From the NCBI GenBank assembly GCA_928212115.1, contig CAKMRJ010005634.1, forward strand, positions 179,202,002-179,266,001: a stretch of 64,000 nucleotides of DNA, read 5' to 3'. The position numbers and the translations under genes were made by a program. Source of the DNA: Lactuca virosa. Its lineage: Eukaryota; Streptophyta; Magnoliopsida; Asterales; Asteraceae. Numbering within the stretch: the stretch's first letter is position 1; each line of letters begins with the position of its first letter. The notes under the pieces were generated by a model. That model saw only the letters and a program-made list of their open reading frames with translations. It was not told the origin of the DNA and made no database searches. Of the stretch, positions 1 to 12,748 are shown piece by piece.

Positions 1-1584
1 GGTTTGTTGGTTACCGCACGGAGCAATTTCTCCTCAACCCATCCCACATAATATGTCAACATATAACAAAAATAATGCACATGCAGATAATCACATGATA
101 CTACAGGTAGTCCTACAGATCCACCTAACTAGCATAACAACTAGCATGTAGACAGTCAGACCAACTATAGGTCACTAAGCATAACCACATCCGATCTACC
201 AGGATACCGATCTAACAGATCATACTAGCATATAACCATCCTATCTGCCAGGATACCGGACTAACATATCACAACAGTAATAATCCCAATAACAAAACAA
301 AGGGCCGGCCTTGGTGCCTTAGACCCTTGAGTACAGTGAGGATAACTCACCTCGCAACTGACGTACTAAAGTGATAAGCTCCACTCTCGGATCACTGCCC
401 CAACCTCCACCACCTATATTCACCATAGAACCATATTCATAAGTTTCCAATTTTCCCAAAATGCCCCAGAAGTCAACTAGTCAACCCTTGGTCAAAGTCA
501 AAGTCAACAGTCAAGGTCAACAGTCCATGTTGACCCGACTAGTCGAGTATAACCAACCACTTGCCGAGTTCCTTGCATAACTCGTCAACTTGCCGAGTCA
601 CTTGAGTGACTCGTCGAGTTCCTAATGTTTGCGGCCGTAAACTCCTTGGCCAACTCATCGACTTTCCCTTCAACTCATCGAGTTCAAACGTGTCCAAAGG
701 TTGGGAAAACCCTAGCTGACTCGCTGAGTTACTCTACTGACTCGCTGAGTCACTCTACTGACTCGTCGAGCCCACGACAATCTTCATCAGACTCGTCGAG
801 TTGACCATGCTACTCGCCGAGTCCCTTCAGTCAATTATCCATTCAGATGCTTTTTAAGCCATGTTAAGGTTGCATATTGCAGATCCAACTTCCCAAGGCA
901 TGCTTATCAGGTAAAGTTGCAAAATTTACGTGCATGCAAGGCTCTAAAGTCTCATAATGACAAAACCAAGCTTGCAATGGAGTTTTACACTTAAGGAGGG
1001 GTTCATACTTGCCAAAGCGGATAGCTTTATGGACTTACAAACAAAAGAGAGTTCAGATCTGAAGTTACAACTTTAGATCTGAGCTCATACCCAAGAATAA
1101 CTTCATAATATGCTAGAAAAGCCCAAATCTTTAACCAAATGAGATCTAGAATGAAATAAGGTCAAGGTAACAACTTGATACCTTCCAAAAGATGCCAACT
1201 GAGCTAGATATAAGATCCCCACATGTTCTTTCCTTCTAGCCACTTTCTCTCCAAGTTCTCCTTACAAAGATCCTCCTTCCAAAGCTTAAAACACACAAGA
1301 ATGATGCACACACATGGCTTAGGGTTTGCTGGACTCTCAAAAGGGTGCAATGGGGCTGAAGGAGGCTTATGATCCTTTAAATAGGGTGCAAAACCCCGGA
1401 AATTAGGGTTTCATCCCCCAGATCCTACTCGTCGAGTCCCTTCTTGGACTCGGCGAGTAGGCCACTTAAACACGTGGACCAACCCGCTGCTACTCGATGA
1501 CTCAGGAAACCAATTCATCGAGTAGACCTTGAAATCATGAGAATTTATAACCATAAATTGATACTAAAGAATCGGGGCGTTACA
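1..1584 (-). repeat. 3' LTR of Gypsy A (partial)
   Basis: It matches 14500-16038 almost throughout and ends at the same GGGGCGTTACA boundary, directly next to a polypurine tract. The first ~0.5 kb in plus-strand terms lies outside the window. Compared with the other LTR, its ACTCGNCGAGT words are more decayed by C-to-T type changes, and it carries extra word units near 718-770. Confidence 0.92.
531..825. repeat. ACTCGNCGAGT word cluster in 3' LTR of A
   Basis: Roughly a dozen copies or near copies of the self-complementary 11-mer ACTCGNCGAGT lie here, many altered at CpG sites (ctcgctgag, cttgccgag, ctcatcgag). About 44 bp more of word array than in the other LTR is present around 718-770, so copy number changed within one element. 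Confidence 0.85.
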
Positions 1585-1598
1585 ATTCTCCCCCACTT
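1585..1598 (-). other. Polypurine tract of Gypsy A
   Basis: The minus strand reads AAGTGGGGGAGAAT immediately before the LTR start TGTAACGCCCC. This is the expected second-strand primer of an LTR element and fixes its orientation. Confidence 0.9.
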
Positions 1599-1601
1599 GA
1601 A

Positions 1602-2120
1602 CTAGACTTCGTCCTCGAAGTCTGCTGCGGTGAACATCCTCGGATGGTGCTCCAGCATCTCTGCCTCCGGCTCCCACGTCCACTCGGACCCTATTTGGTG
1701 CTCCTACTGTACCTTTACCAAAGGTACCTCCTTGTTCTGCAGAACCTTCACCCTTCTCTTCAGAATGGCCACATGCCTCTCAACATAATCCAGTCGCTCA
1801 CCGACCTGAATGTCATCCAACGATACTACGACCTCCTGATCCATGACGCACTCTCGCAACTGCGAAACATGAAAGGTGATGTGAATCCCAATCGAACCTT
1901 TTCACGAGGTCTATCCTTCATGTCACTTAGCCAACTTGACAAAATCCTGATGATCCAAAGTATCGGAAACCCAACTTTTCCTCTTCCCAAAGTGAACCCC
2001 TTTTGTTCTGACAGGATATTTGTCCCAAAGATATCATACCAAATCGATTCACTAAAACGCGAACACACATGCCTGGCCCAATCAGCCTCGGGTTGGAATA
2101 CCAAACATATCAGGTCCAAT
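1602..2120 (-). pseudogene. Integrase C-terminal tail and chromodomain remnant of Gypsy A
   Basis: This is the 3' end of a Gypsy pol gene. On the minus strand an FHVSQLR box (after integrase, typical of chromoviruses) is followed by a VSLDDIQVGERLDYVER segment. Then come a chromodomain-like WTWEPEAEM motif and a FEDEV end, with a stop at 1604-1602 just before the PPT. An in-frame stop interrupts the reading just before the SEWTWEPE segment. Upstream, a K-G-HFGKR type integrase tail can still be followed to about 2120. In chromoviruses the chromodomain directs integration to chromatin. Here it is a fossil with no catalytic domains attached. Confidence 0.75.
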
Positions 2121-5100
2121 CAATCATAGGGTCCGGTCATCCTCAGGATGGAATACCCTAGATTGGAATACCTCTATGAACATAACTCGGGTCTACTCAT
2201 AACTTGAGATCCAAGGATCTATCCTTGCGTCTCATCCACCATCCTCAGATTCGTCACAACCGAGTGCAACTCCCCCGAATCTTCAATAATACATCCAATC
2301 CGAACGCACTCCTACCACAGACATAACCAACACAATCTCTGGATTGCCTCCGAGCCCACAACATGATTCTGGTATGCCCTCTCCGGCCCTCAGCTCATGA
2401 CTGAAATGCTCCCGATGACCGATCGACACTACTGTCGTCACTTCAGTTGCCCAACACTCCGACCCTGCATATATCCACTTTCCTCTGCCGCTCGAAGGGC
2501 CTAATCAACGCTCCTCTCATCAACGAACAACATAATGATATAGCAACTACTACTACACATGAATCCCAAGTCATAAACCCACTTCAACTCTTCCTGCTAC
2601 CATATGACGTTTCTCAAGCGAATTCGAAACCTCCTTAGTCCCAACTTGTCTGTCCATTACCCGAACATCGGACACCTCACCGATTACTGAACCAAAAGAC
2701 ACACACAAACAACAGTCCCACGCGTCTCTCGAAAAGAAACAGACTGGCTGGACTTGCTTCCACGCCCTGCCAACATAATGAACGTTACATGACCCACGTC
2801 AGCCTCACATCCTACCTGGTCTTCAATGACCCATCTTCTCCTTACTTCAGACACGCTATGGCTCTTTCGCCGATGAAACCAACCCAAGACACATCATAAT
2901 AACTCAAACCATCATCAACATACCTACCACTACCGGCCAACCAGTATGACACTCATATCTAACCCATATCACCCCCTTCGGGTTGGAATACCAACATGTC
3001 TAATCAATTCAACTATCGAGTTGAAATCCTCAGGGTTTGTTAGCTTACCGCCTCAACCCTACCGCTTCCCTTGAGCCTCCGTGCCTACGACTTTCTGCCG
3101 ATCCGTACCGTGTATCTTGGCCTACTGCATAAAGCAGGACCACCTCAACCCTATCCAAATGCCATATACGATCATGAGATAGATCTAACCCGGTTCCCAG
3201 AACCTGAATGACAGAACATTCTAATCCCAAGTCTTCCTAAAGCTGACGAATACCCATTCGGATCTACTCCCAGTCCCCAACTGGAGTATTACCCGATCCA
3301 AGAAGATTAATCCTATGAGACACTCTGAACTGATGAGATCACCAAGATCCTATGTACTCTATCTGATCTCTAACAACAACTTCCGGTCAAACCAAAATAC
3401 ACCGGAGTCTTTAGCCTACTCCAACAACATGTTCAATACTTGGGGACAGACCTACTGATTGATATAGCATAACAGCATACTCAATACCCGCACATAGATC
3501 TACAAACACATACAGAGTCTTCAGCATAACTGAACCGCCTCTCTGGGCCTTTAGCCTTACTGGTACGCCCTACCGGCCTTCAGTCTATCTAGACCGCTCT
3601 AAACTGTTGAGCATCTCCCTGGACCACCCTTCCCGGTGATCCTTCCCATGCAGACTGTTCTCACCCACTTGGGGTTCCGAACTCCTGATCCATTCTGTGG
3701 ACTCTAACCCCGGCCTAACCCTAGGCCTCATGTTGATCGTCCACCCCCTCGGGAATCCGTGCTCTGTTCCCCGATCCGCGTGTCTACCACATATGCTAAA
3801 TAACCCGCATACTCGTGCTGAAATTACTGCCAAGCCCTGGCAGGTAACAAAACCCTCAATCTATCAATGCAAAAACCCTCAGAGTCGAGCACACCCTCGA
3901 CCGAATACTCGAACTGAACTCGATTCCTGACTAGAACTCCAACTTGGTTTCCCAACTTCTGCTATCAAGCACCCAGAAGACGTGTTTCTTATGCTGGGGA
4001 GTTTTACCGAACCCCCAATCAACACAACCCTCAAACCAAGCAACCACTAGGGCCTCCATTCTCCCTGTCGGGTTGTGAAACTTATCCCCGTTTCAAAACC
4101 TCTCCCGCTTCCGCATCCCGGGGTAACTCTCCCCCACTTAGATTCGACTAAGCCTTCATAATACATGAAAATTGGAGGATTACCAATCCTTCTCACTTCC
4201 CAACGATCGATCCGATGACAACCAACTCTTTCCCACTAGTGCTCCATTACTAGTCAGTCCCAATTGATCACACACTTCTAAGAACCAGAGGAACACTTCC
4301 TAAACCCCAGTGAAACCGACAATCAATAATGCTTGAATGACCTCACACTTAAGTCCTGAAGACTACAAGATGGATGCTCCAATTAATACCTCGGCTACGA
4401 GCTACTTCCCTTGGCGCTTTAGTCCGTCAATCACTAACGGTTGCTTAAACCACTGAATCCTGACAATGCTGACTAAACCTTCTGTGGGACCCTATCCGCA
4501 GACCTCCCACATAATACCCATTTTTCCAAAGGTAACCAACAAGTTTTCCGCTCTCAGGCTCTACGAATCATTCTCTTTAGTGTTCACACCCTGACTCACT
4601 TACCAACTCAAACGTCCACAGCTGAACTGCAACAGCTGAAACAACCTCTGCCCTAACCCGGGCTACAACTACTCCCAAGACCAAGTCTACAATCCCAAAA
4701 GTGTAATAGGTCGCATAATCAATCCTTACCTCCTGATACAAGAGATCCAAGGCAAACCGGACCTCACAATTACTTATGTCACATCGACCCACCTCCGCTC
4801 ACCGGCGTTGAAGTAATGTTGCATATTCCTGCAACCAGCTGACCCCGAGCTGTAATACATCTTGATCCTGGGGTCACAAGCCTGCTCACTCCTTCGAGCT
4901 CGAAAAAAAACCGAGAGGGCGTAATCCTTGCCCTACAAAACGACAATCCAATCTATCAATTAACCACTCCGCTTCTAGCTGGAAAACCCCAGCTGAACAT
5001 AATCATCACTCCTTTCCGGAGTCCCCACGACTCACATTCCGGCCTCGAGTAAACCCCCGAGCCTCAAATCTGGAACTCATGTGCTAGACTCCCCCGCTCA

Positions 5101-5125
5101 ACCCGCAGAATATAACGAGTACAGA
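2121..5125 (-). other. Non-coding middle of Gypsy A with LTR-like pieces
   Basis: No reading frame here resembles protease, RT or RNase H. 2150-3060 repeats phrases of the family's own LTR (compare 14260-14520). 3520-3640 resembles the ~38-bp repeat found at 33790 and 37740. 3960-5125 matches 39290-40301 of element A' in reverse. A second PPT-like tract lies at 4127-4139. This suggests a chimeric internal region that includes an old PPT-LTR junction. Confidence 0.6.
4127..4139 (-). other. Internal PPT-like tract in Gypsy A
   Basis: The minus strand reads AAGTGGGGGAGAG, almost the same as the true PPT at 1585-1598. The equivalent tract is at about 40257-40269 in element A'. It is followed on the sense strand by a CCCGGGAT-type sequence rather than an obvious TG LTR start. 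Confidence 0.6.
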
Positions 5126-5578
5126 TCATCTCCTGATCCCAAATAACTGCAACCCTCTGCTCATCAGAATATGTACCAGCAACAAGTCCCTATACTGGAA
5201 AGCTTGACCAGCTCCTCCTCCTGCCGTCGTTACAGCTGCCGAAGCTGCTGCGGCAACCGACTCAGCAATAGTTGCACGTCGCTCAACAAAATACTCAACC
5301 ATGGCGGTCTTGAAAGACCCAATCATCTCCGGAATTTTTCCTCGAACGATCTCGATCACCTCCTCCCAGATGATCTCCCTGACACGATCCTCTGCTAAAA
5401 ATGGCCTATCCTGGCTGCCAGCTCTCGATCCAGATCCGGATTCGGTCTCTAAATGTCTTGAACAATCCATACCATAACAGGGAACCAACTTCCAACTAAA
5501 CCCCAGGGGTTGTGACTTCCTTCCTACGCGTATGGGTCCTGGGATTTCAGTAGTACGGGCCCATAATACCTTCCACAC
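5126..5578 (-). pseudogene. Truncated Gypsy gag (element A)
   Basis: A 150-codon minus-strand frame. From the internal Met (around residue 39) it has a basic R-H-L-E-T start, a VREIIWEEVIEI helix-like stretch, and an Ala-rich segment leading into G-Q-A-F-Q-Y-R-D. This resembles the N-terminal part of chromovirus capsid proteins. The capsid core and CCHC zinc knuckles are absent: the frame ends about 20 residues after FQYRD in unrelated sequence. Element A' (39017-39290) breaks at the same point, so the truncation pre-dates both copies. A capsid fragment this short is unlikely to assemble by itself. Confidence 0.7.
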
Positions 5579-5864
5579 CTACCCATATTTGTCTCAAGTA
5601 TCACCACAACACCCTAACAATATACATAAACATAGCGAGCGCTCAATCCTCACTCCTAGAGGAAGGCTAAGTGTCTCACAACTGACCTACCGGTCCCACA
5701 CAATCCACCCATCCATGAAACTTTCACCAACCCTGTAGCACTAGTGTATGCTAGCCATACATAACGCTAGACTCTATAGACTTTCGAATATCCAATCCTA
5801 CCCTAAGCCCTCAATCAGATAAGAACAGAACATCAGGCCAAATCAAACATTCTCAGGCTATAAG
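5579..5864 (-). other. Leader of Gypsy A, gag-proximal part
   Basis: Non-coding sequence between primer site and gag, matching 38640-38900 of A' in reverse. Copia-1 split the leader; the rest is at 13622-13958. Confidence 0.75.
5860..5864. repeat. Target site duplication of Copia-1, left
   Basis: ATAAG directly before the 5' LTR, matched by ATAAG at 13617-13621. Confidence 0.95.
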
Positions 5865-6349
5865 TGTTGGATTAGGTGTCTAAGCCCATAACTATAATTG
5901 TTATGTACTTGAATTGATAGTAGCAATGTCCTTTTGGGTTGCCTTCAAACCTGGCAATTGAATAGGATAATTGTTGGAGAGAGAAGAATGATTTATTAAT
6001 TTATTGCTTGGTTAATAAATTAATAATCAAGATAAATGATTTATTAATGTATTATGGATATAATATATTAATTAGAAATCATATTGTTTAATTAATATTT
6101 AATCAGAAATTAATTTGGAATTAATTTTGGGATTAGAGGAATTAATTGAAACTGTAGGGACTAAAGGTGACAATGTTCAAAAGTTGTGCATTGAGCATTC
6201 TAGAACCTCCCTTAGAGGTGGGGAACGAAATCTAGAGTGTCCTAGGGTTTCCTTGGGCTCTAAGGGTGCCTTGGAAGCCTTAGGGAGGAAGTTAAGGGAT
6301 TAGGGTTATCTAAGATACACCTGCCTTATCCTAAACCTTCCTTATCACC

Positions 6350-6357
6350 TATATAAA
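6350..6357 (+). promoter_or_regulatory. TATA box of Copia-1 LTR
   Basis: TATATAAA sits about 485 bp into the LTR, a usual place for the U3/R promoter. The copy in the 3' LTR is at 13245-13252. Confidence 0.65.
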
Positions 6358-6551
6358 CCCCTATAGGGTTGGATTTCGTCTAAGGCACTCCAAGAAAGGC
6401 TAAGGGCTGAAATTCTACTCTACTTCTCTCTCTCCATAGTAATCCTTGGTTGCTAGGTTTGTTTGTGAGCCATTAGAGGCGCGACACTTGTGGCGCTTGC
6501 TACCAAAGTTCAAGATCTTCAAGGATTTGATTGTTATTACAATATAAAAAT

Positions 6552-6561
6552 CAAGGTATTT
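6552..6561 (+). promoter_or_regulatory. Candidate splice donor in Copia-1 LTR
   Basis: CAAG/GTATTT with GT at 6556, about 200 bp downstream of the TATA box. It pairs in principle with the acceptor-like TTTTATAG at 8211-8218 immediately before the gag ATG. Splicing is inferred only. Confidence 0.4.
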
Positions 6562-6722
6562 ATCCTAACCCTAATTATATGTTAATTTCGAAAATTACAT
6601 GTGCCTCCTAGGGTTTCTAGTTTTTGTGTTCAATGCTTGTATGTCTAATAGTGAAAACATAGATCCTCACCTTAGGGTTGCATGCACACATAGGATTGTT
6701 TGTTATGTACAAAACCCATCAG

Positions 6723-6734
6723 TGGTATCAGAGC
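6723..6734 (+). other. Primer binding site of Copia-1
   Basis: TGGTATCAGAGC starts one base after the 5' LTR and is complementary to the 3' end of plant initiator Met-tRNA. Confidence 0.92.
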
Positions 6735-7449
<715 letters not shown>

Positions 7450-7594
7450 CTTACCGTTAGTAGGCCTCATTCACGAAGCCGATCTATAAGCGGGGTATAA
7501 GGTTATGGCCTATAAAATGGCCGTTTAATGGGTGTCCACTCTCACCCACCGCTTCCTTGATTGGTGGAGGGTCGTTAGCCGAACGGGTAGGATA
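7450..7594 (+). promoter_or_regulatory. Conserved leader block shared by Copia-1 and Copia-2
   Basis: This block of about 145 bp is nearly identical to 43390-43534, while sequence on both sides is diverged. It contains short stem-forming pieces such as GGGTGTCCACTCTCACCC. It lies between primer site and gag, where packaging or translation signals are expected. Function unknown. Confidence 0.65.
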
Positions 7595-7737
7595 GGGCAA
7601 ACCCTCTCCTCATTAAAAGTATAATGAATAAAGTAACTACATGTTTTTACGAAATTCCCAATCTTAGTTACTTTAGGAAAAAGTGAAATCGATGCAATTC
7701 CATGGAATTACACTTTGTACCCTTGTTGAGATGTCTG

Positions 7738-7846
7738 TGGAGCGTGTGTGGTTAACCGGCACACTAAATGGGTTCTAAGCAAAGGTAGCGAAGGATGACT
7801 CGGTGTTTGTCATAGTTCGATGGAGCGTGTGTGGTTAACCGGCACA
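7738..7846 (+). repeat. Duplicated 26-mer in Copia-1 leader
   Basis: Two identical copies (7738-7763 and 7821-7846) of a 26-base sequence containing GTGTGGTTAACCGGCACA, 83 bp apart. The same pair occurs in Copia-2 at 43674-43699 and 43754-43779. Confidence 0.9.
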
Positions 7847-8218
7847 TCTAATAGGTGACTGTAACATTGGGGGCACCATGTAAGTTTGCATGGTTATTCA
7901 CACCCTGTTTTGTGATCCTCGGCATCCCAGTCACAAATCGAGGGGCATATCGAGATTTAAACATGTCATTGAAAAGGTCAATGAATCTCAAAAGATCTAG
8001 GAGTTTTCAATACATTTAAAACTTAATCTCCTTTTCGTTTTTCATGGTGGAAAATTAGTGAATCGTCATTCACTTACCTTCAAATGTTCTGCAAGTTGGA
8101 TTACGGCATCCCTCTTCCAAATTGTAGAATATTGTGTTGGATCCTAGCCTTAATATCTCATTTGGGTGTTTTTTTTAAGGACTCAATCAACTAACTTGAA
8201 TTTTCTCCCGTTTTATAG

Positions 8219-8900
8219 ATGTCAAAGTCTGACAACTATGGTCTTCTTAAATCCGTTGGAAAAAGTTTTCCACGTGAAGATGATGTTCCACGATTGTATT
8301 GTGGAAATAGAAATCATGCTTCATTTCCTCTACCTCCTCCAATAATTCTCCCTGACCCACATGTTCGAAGAATTGAAAAGTTCAAGGTCACTCAAGCCCT
8401 ATTGGAAAAAGACACAAAAATGGAAAGTCTATATGTGCTCATGTCTTGGATAAAAGGTTACATATTGATAAATTGGGATTGTTGGGTGTCGACGTTTAAA
8501 GGAAGTTGGCTGTTGACTTGGTTCTTCAGTCACTTCCCGAATCATATGGTAAGTTCGTTAGAGAGTACTATATGATGGACCACGACATGATCCTTATTGA
8601 TTTGACTTATTTGCTTATTGCTGCTGAATCAGAAATGATTTGGCGCACTGGTCAGCAAATTTTTCTGGTAAATCAATATCCCAACCCTCTATGGGCAATG
8701 GTAACATTGGAAGTCCAGAAAAATTTTCTCTACGCAAGAGAAAGGCTGAGTCTGAGATAGTCCCGTGTGCCATTCCAGAGAGTCCATAAGTTTCTACTGC
8801 CAAAAAGAAGGGGCATTGGTTACGAAGCTGCCCTGACTACCTGAGAGATCTAAGAGATGGGAGAGTCAAGATGTATGACTCTGCTTCAGGTAAAAATCCA
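8219..8900 (+). pseudogene. Gag remnant of Copia-1
   Basis: Begins with an ATG at 8219, directly after an acceptor-like AG. A later frame (8506-8760) has an LVLQSLPESYGKF stretch that matches the HSLPPSYDQF region of the Copia-2 gag. A single CCHC-like zinc knuckle follows at about 8790-8850 (F-Y-C-Q ... GHW ... RSCPDYL), broken by one extra G. At least two frame changes occur between start and knuckle, so no full-length capsid could be made. Similarity to Copia-2 gag continues to the LRDLRDGRVK segment and then stops. Confidence 0.75.
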
Positions 8901-8940
8901 CTATCTAACTCTACTAAGTTCCTATTTGGAGATTCTTAAT

Positions 8941-11929
8941 ACATGATGTGATAAGATTACATTTCGATGTTTTGAAGGATCGAAGAAAGGAAAGGAAGCT
9001 TAAAGGAAGGAGAAAGCTGAGTCTGATCGCGAAGAAATGGATTCCGATCGAATGATTCAAGGATCAGATATTTAAGCTACTACTTTAGAGTTAGGATAGA
9101 TTGCTAAGTAATATTTACATAGTTTTCATTAGTAATCGCATTGTACGGACAATATTTTTTCGCAATAAAATAAATTTTGATTTATCTTATTTATGTTTCC
9201 TTGCGATGGATTTTATGAAAATTGGTGTTTGAATGGTTCTATTGTTAGCAATATTGTGAATGGATTCGATTCTTAGTTATGTTATTTGTGGAAATGTCAG
9301 AAATTTACCAAATGAGGAAAGATTCTCATCGCCCAAGTTTCAATTGGATAGAAACTTGGAATCATGCAACTGGTATTGTGTGACGAATGAGAACCTTCGT
9401 ATATGGAAAATTGAGACTAATTCCTTGTTCACATAAGTATGTGAGTCAAGTAAAGGATAATGAGATCTAGTACACAATGTTGTGCGCTAGTCAAGTCCAC
9501 CACAAAGATCGATAAAATGTTCGTCATGATTTGCTAAAAGATTAGTAAATATGATTATACTTAAAAGATTAAGTATGATTCTGAATCATTGAAAGGTTTC
9601 AATGAATGGCAGAACGAATAAGAAGAATCAATTAGGCAAGAAAAATAAAAGTTTCTCCAATCTAAGAAGAAGGGAGAGTACTTTTGTATCATGTTTATGA
9701 TCGTCTTAAGAACCATATTACAATTCATCTTCTAAGGAAACCTTAGTGCACTAGTATGGCTAAGAAGAGGAGTCGAGAATTGTCAAAATGGTTAAGACAA
9801 TAAGATGAATCGTACTTCGTTCCAAAATCAAGTCTTAGAGTCAAACTCCAAGACTGTGACCTGAGTGACATAATCTTAAGTAGGAATGTTCTTACAATTG
9901 CACATTTTGATAAGTTGTGATGTCTTGAATAAGACATAGGCCAACTAGTACCAAATTGCACGTAGTTTTGTCTTGATATAGACACACACTAACTCTTGGA
10001 TATTTGTTTTGTCAAGAAATGTTTCTTGATAAGAGAATCTAATATGTCAAGAGGTCAGTTGGAGTCTAAAGATCCTGAAAAGTTTCAAGAACAAATCAAG
10101 AAGTAAACCTATTAAACACTAGCACACGACTTGAGGATTATAACCTATCGTGTTGACAAAATTGTATTTCTGTGCCAATCCAGTTGAGTGATTATGCATA
10201 TGAGTTCTACGAGTTCTCAATTGAATGCATAAGGGCAAACACCCTGATCAATGAAAGTAGATTGACTGGCATAGGTGAGCTGATAAATAACTGGGAAGCA
10301 ATGGTGGGACCCTTGATGGCAAGAAATTAAGATTAGACAAGTTCTATCCATAAGAGTTTGGATTTGTCACAAACATTATCTTATGATTGTGCTTATGACA
10401 AAATCACATGGATAGAACACATGCACCATAAAATCTAAGTGTCATAAGGTTTCTCTCCTTCATGAAAATGATTGTGAGGAAACGCTTTCACTAAGAGAGA
10501 TTTTAAGGAGATGGCGATTATGTAAATTGCATTCTCGAATTCGATTATGATTACGGCATCCCTCTTCATAGTTCGAATTGTGAGATTTGGAAATTAGTCT
10601 AAACATTTAGGACTTAGTAATATAAGTTCTGAATTAGTTTAGACACACATGTGAGCTTTCTAAAAGGTGTATGAGCTTAGATAAAAGCTTATCAAAGCAT
10701 CTCGTATCAGAAATATGAACTTCGGTAAGAAAGTCAATAAGTATTGATTTCTAGAAGTCTAACTGATTTCTGAATACATGTCAAAGCTAGTGGGAGCATA
10801 AGTGTTATGCTGGTAAGAAGATAATTATCATGTTAGTGGGAGCATGATTATTATGATTTGCGAGTTAACAATACTAATTATAGAATACAAGAATTTCAAT
10901 TTGCAAAGTTGAAAGGGATGAAGAGTTGTTTTGCTATAATTAAGGGAGAGAATATTATACTTCATTTCAAATCTAAAAGCTTAGATTGTGAGTTTTTAGT
11001 CAAATTTAGTCAAATATATATGAATGTTATGTTGGAATGGTTCAACGTAAGGAAATTCTATATATGGAAAGGATAATTGCATTCTAAAAATTTGGTTATG
11101 ATTATGGCATCCCTTTTCATAATCAAAATTTTGAGAACATGGTAATTAGAAATATTATAGCAGAGGACTAGTCTAGTATCAAGTCTTTATGTGAGACATT
11201 ATGAATCGTGTCCCACACGCTTCAGGTATAGGATCGATTGCATATTCTATAATATTTGACCGTTCTAAAATTTTCCAAATGCCTAGAGCATTAAGAGGGA
11301 AAAGGGACTAGAACCGGATTTGACTAAAATGATTAAACAAATGTCAAAGGACGATCTAAGATTTCCTAAGGATTTGTCGCTTGTGAGTAGTTGGAAGTAT
11401 AGTATTGGATGGACCATATCGACATTATTATGAATAGATAAGATTCTATTTAGAATGAGTTGTCATATGGCAAATATGGAATGTTTCCATAAATGGGAGT
11501 TGGATATTAAGAATCTATGTCAAGACTAGGAACTTTTATGCAAGAAGGATGTTCAAAGGAATGTACTTTGAATGTGAGACTTCACGTCTATGGAATTGTC
11601 TTGAAACAATCTCCGATAGAGAACTTTGTAATTTCATTGGCTGAGTCTCGGTAACTTTTGTGCAGTGACATTACGAAAGGATCGTTGCATAAAATGTTAG
11701 AATCTAACATATTCTAATAGTGGCAAAAATTTTATATTCTTACACTAACAATGAGTTTTGGGGATTGTGAAATGAGTTTCATTAGAAATGTTTTCCAATT
11801 GATCTATTTCACAAAGAAAGGATGATAGGTAAACATAGTGTGCATGCTTGGTGCATGGGACAACTGTTGTTATAATTCAAGTGTCAAGTTGATTATCTGA
11901 AACAGTATACAATGAATAATGAGTAATCA
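8941..11929 (+). other. Copia-1 internal region without pol
   Basis: About 3 kb with no reading frame matching integrase or RT. A phrase ATTACGGCATCCCTCTTC, also in the leader (8102), recurs near 10551 and, altered, near 11101, so part of the region arose by internal duplication. A 10858-11076 frame (72 codons) has no recognisable motif and is probably chance. Confidence 0.6.
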
Positions 11930-12748
11930 ATATGGTGACTAAATAAAAGGTGTTTTATTTATACTCAAAAGTTATGGGGTCATATAGGATTAAGTATTAT
12001 TATTGTGTTTCACTTTGCATGTTTTGACTTCCAGAATAACTAGGTTATTCAAACATCCACAGTCGCTCATACATTGGGAGTAGGTATGAAGCAAGACTGT
12101 CATGAGTCTGTCTGTAGATTGTCTAAAGTATTTAGACATAGCAAAAGTTTGTTGCAGAGTTCATGAGTGCTTTAATAAGATTAGAGTATTAGATTAAACC
12201 CACGCTCACTTGAATCACTTCATGGATTTTATCACGAGTGATTGTGAGACGATAATATCTTATATTCTTGAAACAAAGAGATATGAGTTACAGTTTGCAA
12301 ATCGGTTGCACATTGATAATACATAAACGCACCAGTAACTTGGTGTTATAAAACGTATTGTTGTGTGTGATTTGATGAGTAAATAGAGCAAGCATATGAG
12401 TCGATGTTTATCCGTTCCTTTTACCCAAAGTTGGATAAAAGCGATATCTGTGGGCCCCTCGATGAATTAGTGATGACACCATAAAGTGCTTGGCCAAGCC
12501 GGGACTGATTTGATTTGTTCAATTAGTCAGTCGTCATAAATCGGAAATCGGGAAACAGAACATAGAAAGAGAGAATGATTAAAATCCATGTCTCATTTCT
12601 ATACGATATCTAGAATGGAGGAATATATGATCCCTTATCTAAGGACACGTCATTGACTATGTCAGAGTTCGACAACGGCTTTTGGTAGCTAAAATTTGCT
12701 AGTCAATTTTTGAAGTTATACTTGCAATTATAGTTATTAGACTTATCC
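11930..12748 (+). other. 3' non-coding region shared with Copia-2
   Basis: Matches 48193-49005 of Copia-2 through several blocks, including the CCACAGTC, GCGATATCTG and GGCCCCTCGATGA words. It has no coding frame in either element. Retention in both the coding and the non-coding element suggests a cis role, or simply common descent. Confidence 0.65.

Larger units (their letters stand above)
5865..6721 (+). repeat. 5' LTR of Copia-1
   Basis: Starts TGTTGGATTAGG and ends AAACCCATCA. The same 857-bp unit recurs at 12760-13616. Confidence 0.97.

Noticed and set aside
1644..2129. 161-codon plus-strand frame
   Set aside because: Opposite the chromodomain/integrase tail of Gypsy A, which is the real (decayed) gene on the minus strand.
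6115..6303. 62-codon frame present in both Copia-1 LTRs
   Set aside because: Duplicated only because the LTR is duplicated; lies just upstream of the TATA box in U3.
6723..6734. Possible tRNA gene at TGGTATCAGAGC sites
   Set aside because: Only the 3' terminal complement is present; these are retroelement primer sites, and no cloverleaf surrounds them.
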